Source of the DNA: Paracentrotus lividus
Lineage: Eukaryota; Echinodermata; Echinoidea; Camarodonta; Echinidae
Length of the DNA stretch: 64,000 nt
Assembly: GCA_940671915.1 (NCBI GenBank)
Contig: CALNVZ010003435.1
Span: 12,800,395-12,864,394, forward strand
Direction: 5' to 3'
Shown: piece by piece, positions 55,286-64,000 of the stretch
Layout: each line of letters begins with the position of its first letter
How positions within the stretch are numbered: the first letter of the stretch is position 1
Notes under the pieces: generated by a model
Told to the model about the DNA's origin: nothing
What the model saw: only the letters and a program-made list of their open reading frames with translations
Databases searched by the model: none
Made by a program: the position numbers and the translations under genes

Positions 55286-58200
55286 AATATGAATAAGAAC
55301 GACGAGTATATCAGATATAAAGATGATAATCGAATATTGCCTTAAAAACGTTCATTCTATACTTTTCGTTTAGTTTCCTTCTCTTTCTATTTATCGTAAT
55401 TTCGTTCTCTTTCTTTCTCGTGCAGTTCCCATCATGAGTCCCCATGTATCTTGGCACATGTGTCAAATTATTGTTCTTTCTTCGGTATAAGCATAACGAT
55501 TCAACGGTATAATGTTCTCCTTACTTTCCTCTCCCTCTGTTTCGTCTTCCATTTATTAGTATTGGTTGTCTTAATGATACCACACCCTTTTCCTCGTTTC
55601 TTCCCTCTTTTTTTTTCTTCGGAGAGTGATATCGAATCTTTTTCGAATCGTGTTGGATTAGACAGAAGTGGAGCAGAAAGATGTTGACGAGGCTTTGAAT
55701 GTACCGCTCTCCCTGTCTGTCTTTCTCTTCATTCAATCTAACTCATCTAATTCATTAAAGGAATGCATCCCGACAACTGGTATCTTCTCAAGCGATCCAT
55801 CTCGGTTGAGACACTTTATTCAGCCTTATAACTTTGACTGCGATAATGTTTTCAGGCCAATTCACGAATGTTTCTTCTTCATCAAATATACAACCATTAG
55901 AAAGAAAGATACTCCTTATAACTGCATTACCGGCATCGGGTTTCAACTTGAATTAACTTTCTGTTGCTCGTAGGATGCCCGTCAGATAAACGTCAGACAA
56001 TCAAGTTATACAATCCAATTTCCACAAAGGAAACAGCAATCAATTAAAATGTACTTCTATAGGTGGTGATATGCAGTGTGAATAATTTAATTCCGTTCGA
56101 AATTGCGCTGCTGCATATTTGCCAAGAATAATGTTGTTAGTGATAGTTTCCAGAAGACAGGTGGTATTGACTAAAGAAGAAGGATGGGAGGCTTGTTCTT
56201 ATTAACCCTCTTCTAGTCGGAACTGTTGGATGTTTGTGCAGTTGCGGATCCAGGATTTGAAAATAGAGGGGGGGGGGGAGGCAGCTTAAGAGCGCTCATG
56301 CATATGCCGCTATTTGTGGGAAGAGTTTTTTTTTAAATCCTGAATGAAGTTAAAAAATCCCTGTAATGCTGGATAGTAAAGATTCTACCGACTTGTGTAC
56401 CCCTTCTGGACTCGAAATCTTGTAAATAATGCAGCACATAACTAAGGAGCCATGGTATCTTTAATACATATATATTTCTAAATATATATTTTTTTTTTTT
56501 GCTTTAAATCCATTTAATTTGTAAATGTTTGACTGAGACAACATTCCCATATTCTCGATTGTTTCATAATTGCACTGGATTTAATTTTGTTTACTAAAAC
56601 TTCAAATAATACTTTAAGAATTAGAATTAACCCAATTCATTAAAAGAAATATTGAGTTTCGTGATTTTTCAAAGCTCAATAATGACACTTTTGGGGGAAA
56701 CACCCTTTCTGACAACAACTTGTATCAAGATTTGTATCTGATTTCTTTATTTTGTTTGACACTACAGTGCGCACCAGAAAAAAGTAAACCCAACTTTGAG
56801 AGTCTCATATTAAAATAATTTTCATAGCTTTTGTGACCTTGAAACTTATTGCATGATAAAGAGAAACTCATATTCTATTCGATGATACCAAACTGATACC
56901 TGTGATGTAAAGGCTGATTAAGCAGTTGGACTTTGTATAGTGGAAGAAAGAAAAAGTTCTCATTTAATAAATGAAATAGATATAATATTTGAATTGGATT
57001 TCTTCTGCTTTCTTCAAGACAGTCAACTAATTCAAAAAGCTTTTCTTTTTTTTTTCTCGGAAAAAATGATAATGATACAACAGACAATAAGGTAATTCTT
57101 AATTGAACATTTAGTTTCTAATTGAACACATTAATACTGCAAAGTTTCGAGGCGATACTTTTTTTTTCACATGAATGTTTTGTTTTTGTTTTGTTTTATT
57201 TTTCAGTGAAATAGCAGGATACTACACACACAAAATACAAAATAAAGTTCTAACATTTGCAATGGGATCACGCTTTCTAAAACCAAACGTTGTATTGAAA
57301 GTCTGTATGGAAATCATAATGCAAAATTCATGACAAATACAATCATAAAAATCAATATTTCAAACAAAATCTTAACCTTTGCATCGGGTTTCGTTTTTTT
57401 TCTCAAGTCAGCCGCAAGCTTGCATGCCCCAATCACGATCAGCTTTTGGGCGCCTTTCTCGCTTCCTTTATTACTTTGATATCACTCTATCCATTGTGAC
57501 GTGTTTGACACATAAACCAGGCTAATATATCAATACAAATGTTTCATATATCGCATTTCTATGATGATATCTAAAGCCTGGTAACCTAGTTATAGATGGA
57601 AAAGCTCACATGTTTTGTATCCAGATCCTATATTGTTCCCGTCTATGTTTGGAAGAGCTTCAGAGAGCACTTAGCCTGCAACCCAATACCTTACTTTAGC
57701 TGATAAGTGACAAAATGGATGGAAATTGCAGGCAGCGTTATATTTGGATGTCACTTATTGGCAATGGTTCACTGGCAAATGACAATATCACCATGTATAA
57801 TATATTGCTTTTAAGAGAGAATAACCATTGTATGTTTTCCATTCCCACTGTCTACTCGGGTTGGGGGTGGGGAGGGCAGCTTGCGTGGGCCCCTATTTTT
57901 GATATTTTTTAACAACTCATGAATCTCAGATTATTATTGTTATTATTTGGGGGGGGGGGGTCTGTGCCGTTTTTTTTCTTCAAAATTTGCCTGTTGTACC
58001 CCTCCCCCATTTTCAAAATGTTTATCCGCCTCTGATACCAGCATGGGAATAATACGAGAAAACAATTTCAGTATATCATTCAGTGCAATATTTTTTAGAA
58101 TGATGTGACATATTTACCTTAAGCATGATCTTGATCAGAAACATGATCGGCCATTTTAAAGATGGAGCCGATTTCTGCAATCCTCATTCTCTCGTACTGA

Positions 58201-61200
58201 AAACGAATGAAAAATGGCAGAGATGGAACATAATATATTGCTATATATGTTTGTGGTATTGTACTGCTTCCCTGACTTACAGTTCTTAAACGTGCCCTCA
58301 TCATAAACCTTGAAGTCTGACAAGACTAGTTTTAAAGCTGGAACCGACATTGCAATCATTTTTAATGTAGATGAATATTCCCAGTGAATCCATTACCTAA
58401 CGGGGTGATCTTCAGAAAATTGTATTTTACTTTAACAGGATTTTTTTTTCCATGAAATTTAATTCCCATGATTAAATGGAAAATCGATTCCCTCTTAGGC
58501 GCAGGAGGATAACGTGTCACCCTTCGAGCGTCCTATAAAAGAATATTCTCAATTTTTAAAGGATGATTTGGAAGAATTTTCAGCATTTGATGGTATCATT
58601 GCATGAAATTGAGCGAACAGTTTCCGTCCCAAGAGTGGTCAAACTATAAAGTGTCTTAGCAAAGGAGTATAGCTTGAGATTTCATTTTTTGCTCTTTTTG
58701 TAAATTTGCACAAGAATCAGACACACGGCTCGTAATATGTACTGCCAGCTGGCTAGCTAAAATACTAAAACGAGTCCAAAAGTGCATAATTTTTTTGTTG
58801 TCTCACTTGGCATACACCCCAATATGTTAGAAAAAGGGAATGCAAAAGTGAATGAGGCAAACACTTGCGAAGAAATAAGAAGTGAAAGAGACAATGTTTC
58901 CTTTGAAAATAAACGAAATCCTGTGAATATTTATATTAAAAGTTAGACCTGCCATTCTGCCCTACCTGTACGATAATACGGTCAAGTCTCGACTCTTTTA
59001 TCGAAACCCTGTCAGTTTGTTTACACCACGCCTTTGTCCTGTTTTACAATGTATTTCTTTTCCTTTATTGCTCTTTAATATCAGTAAAGTGATGTACCAA
59101 CAATATGCAACTAAAATGTTTGCCTTTTGAAAATCTCATTTTTACTCATCAACCGATCTTCCTTTTTCTTCCAATATGGAACAGCCTACTGCTGCGTCAT
59201 ACTAATCATGCCAATCTCAGTTACTCCTCCCTTTTTTTTTCCTTTTTTTTTTGGCGGTGAATGAATATCCTTTTGTTTTTTGACCCCTAGATACTCCATG
59301 CTAAAATTATATGCCCCAGGTGTCTTCTCATAAATGAAGAGCCTAGGTCAAGAATCTAGTGTCGTTGAACCGTGTAAACGACCCCTTCAGCCTTGCGAGG
59401 AAACAAACATTAAGCATAATTATTGCTATATCGCTATTAGATTTATTCTTAAATTTCATCAAATTTTGTTTGAGCTCGCGATTCTAATGGAAGAGGTAGA
59501 CAAGGCCGACAATGTTTAGAGCTGGAAACATGGCAAACGATCGATTAAATGGCGGGCTTTCTTCTGGGTGACATAAATTTCTGATTCCTGGGGAAAACTT
59601 AATCAGATTTTCCAGACGCAGATGCAAGGCAGTAATCAAATTGTGTACACTACTTCATCTGAGGGTTTGGTTTGTTGATCAAACTTTAAAATGTTGATGA
59701 ATTTTGTAAGACCCATTTCACTATCCGGTGAAGTTTTATCGTTAGCATTCTGTTGGACATATAGTGATGGCATTTTAGATTTAAAAAAAAAAATTAATAA
59801 AAATAAAGAAGGAGAAGAAGGAGTAAATCTGGATTGCAGTTATTTTGTTGGTTTATCTGTCCAAAAATCAGACACCATTTGTCTTTTACTGGTTCATAAA
59901 CGAAATAGCAAACTATTCCGAAGTCTAACAGTTTCACTATAGTTATATTTAAAAAAAAATCTTTGGCGTTACTTATCAGGCACTTTAAATAAGGATCAAA
60001 ATGCAATTTATGCACGGGTTTAAAAGGCGCCAATCTGCTCATAAACATGCAATGCTGCGATTTATCATGTCTCTACTTAAAATGCAAGGTATGATTTATT
60101 ATACTCGCTCGTTAATGTTCGCTGCAAGGGTGTCATTCCAAAGGCGTCAGCCTGTACGCCCTGATCAAAGTGACGTGCAATGGCGGGTCTCAGAAATCGG
60201 AGGGAAGGGGCAATAGATGAGCTAGATTGTCGAAATTTAAGATGCTCGATTGCCCCGATTGGGATGGGATATACAACATACCTCATATTGCAGTGGGAAA
60301 AGCTCACATTCTTGTTTTTTGTTTGTTTTTGTGTTTTTTTAAAGCTTTTTTTTTTAGGAGAGTCCCCCCTTTTTTAAAAATCGCTTACACCTTTTTTTTG
60401 TTCGTTAGAAATTGTGAGTTGTTTGGGGGAGGGGCATGTACCTCTCAGTGTCATATCGAATCGCTGTATGGATTGATGAGGGTAGCAATCGGAAGACGAA
60501 GGGGGATAGATGAGGCGAAGGTGATAGAAGAATACCCATTATCATTAAGAGCTGTCGTGATGGATAGGTGGTAGATAATGACATCTAATCGTCTTCATGA
60601 TTGCTACACATCTGCTCAGGATTTCTGGTGGTATTCTCTCCATCTCACTAATATTCTTTTAAACCCATCCTCTCAAAGTATAAATCTCTCTCTCTCTCTC
60701 TCTCTTTCCGTCCCTCCCCTCTCTCTCTCTTTCTCTCTCTCCCTCTCTCTCTATTCAAATGACGTATTTATAATGCTATATCCATATTTCATGTTCAATA
60801 GTATCAACTCTTTTATTATTTTCATTTGTAGCATTCAACATGGTCCAGTTTTACATTTTCACTCACAGTAATTTTTAAAGACTATATCAACTTTCTTATC
60901 AGAGTATATAAACACAGTCTAAGCTTATGGCTGTTGTATTTTTTCTGTGGATAGGGTGAAGAACCCAAGGGGCGGCTGATTTTTATTGAAGAGGCACCCC
61001 TAGTGTAACATGTACCATCAATGGATACGCCATTGCCCATCTCTCATTTTCTTTATCCCCTCTCTTGTCATAAAACACCTTGCGCTTCGCTGACGTATCA
61101 AGCTGTAAAGTCGTGTTTCTTCTGACCCGTAGACTAAACAGATTGAACAGGTTTATTGATTATAGGATCACGCCATAATGCCATAGCATTTTGGGTAATT

Positions 61201-61555
61201 AAGAAAAACTAGCTTCTTCACACTGTTTGATCAGATGTGTTTTTTCCCCCTCTTATTTCAAGATGGTGGCTTGACATGTTTGTGAGCGCTTCTCTTTTGA
61301 GATATCTTGGAGGATTTAGGGTATTGATGAATGTGGTGAGTTGTATCCAGGGTTGAACATTTCAACAATCATTAAGAAGTCAATAAACAGGTGATTTACT
61401 TGATTGCTGAGGGAACACTGCACCTGTCACTTATTTTGTTTGTATGTAATATTATTTTTAAAGAAAAAGGGAAGGGAAGAGTGATCGCGGGTTGGGGGAG
61501 AAGGGAACTAATGGTGGAAGATATAAAGAAAAGGGGTTAGGGGAAACATAAACGA

Positions 61556-61622
61556 TGAGAGAGAGATTGAGAGAGAGAAAGAGAAAAAGAGAGAGCGAGA
61601 GAGAGAGAGAGAGAGGGGGGGG
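61556..61622. repeat. (GA)n tract ending in a G run
   Basis: GAGAGAGA interrupted by AAAGAG, then about ten G. Confidence 0.9.
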
Positions 61623-62004
61623 GGGAGAAGAGAGGATAAATAAATAGAAAAGTGAAGAAAGAAGGACAAAAACACGTAAATAATATATATCATAATACAT
61701 GATAATAGGTAGAACAGAATATTGATGAATTCTTCATATAATGTTGATTTCCTTTGCGTTGTGCTGTCATGTAGTCATAAAACGAGGGGCTATGTATAGA
61801 TTACCGTACTTTTAAAAACAGTGATTAATCAAGGGCTATAGGTAATTGATATTTGCTATCTTGAAAGGGTCCGTAGCGTGGTTTGAGTAATGCATACAGG
61901 AGGTATGATATTCAACTGAAACATTTTTTGTATACCTGTAGGCAAATCGGACAATGAGGCGACGCTTGAATTATAGTTACACATCTAACGTAGATCTCTA
62001 TTCC

Positions 62005-62132
62005 ATACCCTTTCACATTAAACAAATACGATCAATCTTACGATCGATTGTAACTTTTACTACACAATAAACCATAGACTTACGATTGAAATGAATCGTA
62101 AGATCGATCGTATCTTTTATGTAACAGGGTAT
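62005..62132. mobile_element. 128-bp palindromic MITE
   Basis: ATACCCTTTCACATTAAAC at the left against the inverse of TTTTATGTAACAGGGTAT at the right, then TACGATCAATCTTACGATC and its mirror AATCGTAAGATCGATCGTA. It folds as an almost full-length hairpin. Confidence 0.7.
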
Positions 62133-63825
62133 TGAGATTAATGTCGTGTTTTTTCTCCTTCTTCGTTTCCATGCCCTTTGAATGGATTGGACTTGTCAAG
62201 GGTATTTAGATTTGAGATCTACTAAATTCCATTGACATTTAAAGGTCCACGTAGGTAGCTACCGTGTGTACCATGTGGCGACGGATTGCCGACTAGTTTC
62301 TTAAGGTTTTATTTACAGGACTGACTGTGAACTCTTTTCTTTTCTTATCCTATGCCATAAGTAAATCATACGTATAGCTATCAATTTATAAGAAATATTG
62401 TTCAATCGAAATGATTAGAGTCATCCTTTCCATTTTCATATAAGAAAAAGACCTTAACAATTAGCATGATAATACTACAAATAGCCATTCATTTAACAAC
62501 TATTGCATTTATTAATTAAATAATCTATACTACTACGAATTTTACTGATCACTACGAAGTGCTGTTACCCCCATTGTGCTATATTACGTCGTAGTTTTGA
62601 AAGAAAACAACTAACAAATCAAAGGTACTAGACACTGCCATAGGGTGTCCTAGTTCTTAAATTGGACTCATAGGACATTGCAGTACAAGTGTTGAAGAAA
62701 TGTAATAAACGGTTCAATTATTTCTTGCAGCACGAGTCAGAGAATGTATTCGTGACTCTGGGCGATAAATCTGCAGATTGCATGGGTAATAACTTAAATT
62801 TCCCATGTGTTTTATTTAAAGAATGAATTGAAACCGTTTTGGGAAATGGCGTGGATTTGTGCAAAAATGATGGTTTTGTGACATTCTAATCTGCTTTTAG
62901 AAAGATTAGCAAATAGAATGGCATGGGGGAAATGCTCCAAAGAGAGAAAGACAGGGAGAGATATAATGTAGAGAGTGAGAGAATATTATATTAAAGGAGG
63001 AGGAAGGAGAGGGGAGACCGAGAGAGAGGGTAGGGCTCTATCTCTTAGTCTGGTCTATCATTCGTAAAGAATGTCAACAAAATAATATACCCAAAATAAT
63101 ATGCACGAATCAATTGCAAATACTGCAATATTTTATATGGAGAGGGAGCATGGATAGACTGTTCAAGCAGTTCCCCCTTTTCTCCTGCGTAGCGAAAGGC
63201 AGAACGTCTCTCTAGATACTCAAGAATTCATCTAGTATTTGAACAAGCCCTCAACCTCCATTAGCTCTGTGTATTAGTCACTGAGACGTTAACAGACTTT
63301 AAACAAGTCAGCATCTTCATCAATACAACTAGTTTGAATGACACGAGGAGCAAAACAATAAGCAAATGAATCCAATGAATTGCTGATTTCCCTCCTAATT
63401 GAATTAACATGTTTTGCATGAAAACATTAACATTTATCCCGAGACTAGTCGTCCCGAATGTTCTTTTTTAGTTATTTGTTTATTGCAACTAGAAAAAATA
63501 AAAAAAAAAAAAATCCTGCATTTTTGACGTCGTATGGAGATTAAAGTTTCATCTTTCGCAATGTATTCAATTTACATGTTAATCACACATTATATTAAAG
63601 GTTTTAAATTCTCATGAGCTATGTGCTCGGAATCTATATTCTATAAAACAGAATGTAACAATATACTTGTGTAAATTGAAATGAGAAAATAATATGGTAA
63701 ACCTTATTAACGGATTATGCCTGTAAAGCATTAGGATTTATGATTACCACAATTACCTGAAGAAAATGCATGACTCGTTATTATTTATAAATGAGTACTT
63801 TTCTATTTTTTGTTAATGGTGGTGT

Positions 63826-64000
63826 CACATGCACCGGGTAAAAAGAACGGGTCTTCGCCGTTCACCGAAAAACAAAAATTTGCAACACGGCAATAGAACG
63901 GCACCGGCCACATAACATTTTTCATCATTTTCACCGGGTCTGTATCGTTCTTTACCGGGTCTATACCAGGTCTTAGCCCGTCTGGTACCGGGCTGACCGT
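63826..64000. repeat. ACCGGGT-rich repeat, cut by the window edge
   Basis: ACCGGGT occurs repeatedly (63834, 63932, 63954 and related forms) with ACGGC and CACCGG words, GC-richer than the surrounding AT-rich DNA. Likely the start of another TIR element or satellite. Confidence 0.45.

Larger units (their letters stand above)
51993..60358 (-). repeat. Giant inverted repeat, right arm (~8.4 kb)
   Basis: Reverse complement of 43080-51304, read continuously to AAGCTTTTTTTTTTAGGAG at about 60340-60358, the point where the left arm meets the N gap. Contains the mirrored SINE, (GAA)n and GA tracts. No gene recognised. Beyond 60358 the sequence is unique in this window. Confidence 0.93.
60360..64000. 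other. No gene recognised
   Basis: AT-rich non-coding sequence with CT runs (60685-60752), a GA/G tract (61556-61622), GA-rich text near 62940-63030 and two small TIR elements listed separately. Open frames are short and composed of simple repeats. Confidence 0.5.

Overview
This is animal nuclear DNA, not a bacterial, plasmid or viral genome. The evidence is short coding exons joined by GT-AG introns, a nuclear-encoded mitochondrial leucyl-tRNA synthetase with a targeting peptide, a cytosolic ribosomal protein gene, tRNA-derived SINEs, many terminal-inverted-repeat (TIR) mini-elements, (GA)n, (TG)n and (GAA)n microsatellites, and two runs of N. The AT-rich background, the frequent taggcctat-type words, the T(n)G(n) runs and the dense foldback elements resemble a marine invertebrate deuterostome, most likely an echinoderm such as a sea urchin. 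That taxonomic reading is inference.

Layout. 1-7186 (minus) holds the 5' part of LARS2, mitochondrial leucyl-tRNA synthetase. Eight coding exons can be placed with consistent splice phases, starting from an arginine/lysine-rich leader, and the last one runs off the left edge. 10009-12611 (plus) is a complete three-exon coding sequence for ribosomal protein eL13 (RPL13, 215 aa). The two genes are head to head, and candidate start regions near 8.61 kb (minus) and 8.83 kb (plus) suggest a compact bidirectional promoter. 13-34 kb is gene-poor and repeat-rich: a LINE reverse-transcriptase relic (15.2-15.7 kb), a composite 2.96 kb element (17.08-20.04 kb) carrying a CG-rich array and a 1.26 kb foldback element, several MITE families, and the 119-base N gap at 30.4 kb. 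34601-35092 (plus) is the first coding exon of a FAD-binding, MICAL-like monooxygenase whose remaining exons I could not find. A textbook piggyBac-type TTAA mini-element lies at 36.0-36.8 kb.

43.08-60.36 kb is a giant inverted repeat. Two arms of about 8.2-8.4 kb face each other around a spacer of about 0.69 kb, and the spacer is a direct copy of 42.43-43.05 kb. I see no protein gene in the arms, and frame-breaking indels between them argue against hidden coding. A 25-base N gap lies exactly at the outer edge of the left arm and a T(n)G(n) run sits beside the inner junction, so a mis-joined second haplotype must be excluded before the palindrome is accepted as real. 60.36-64 kb is unannotated non-coding sequence with microsatellites and two small TIR elements.

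Functionally, the two clear genes both serve translation, one in mitochondria and one in the cytosol. Everything else legible is mobile or satellite DNA. I found no CRISPR array, operon or obvious new enzymatic system.
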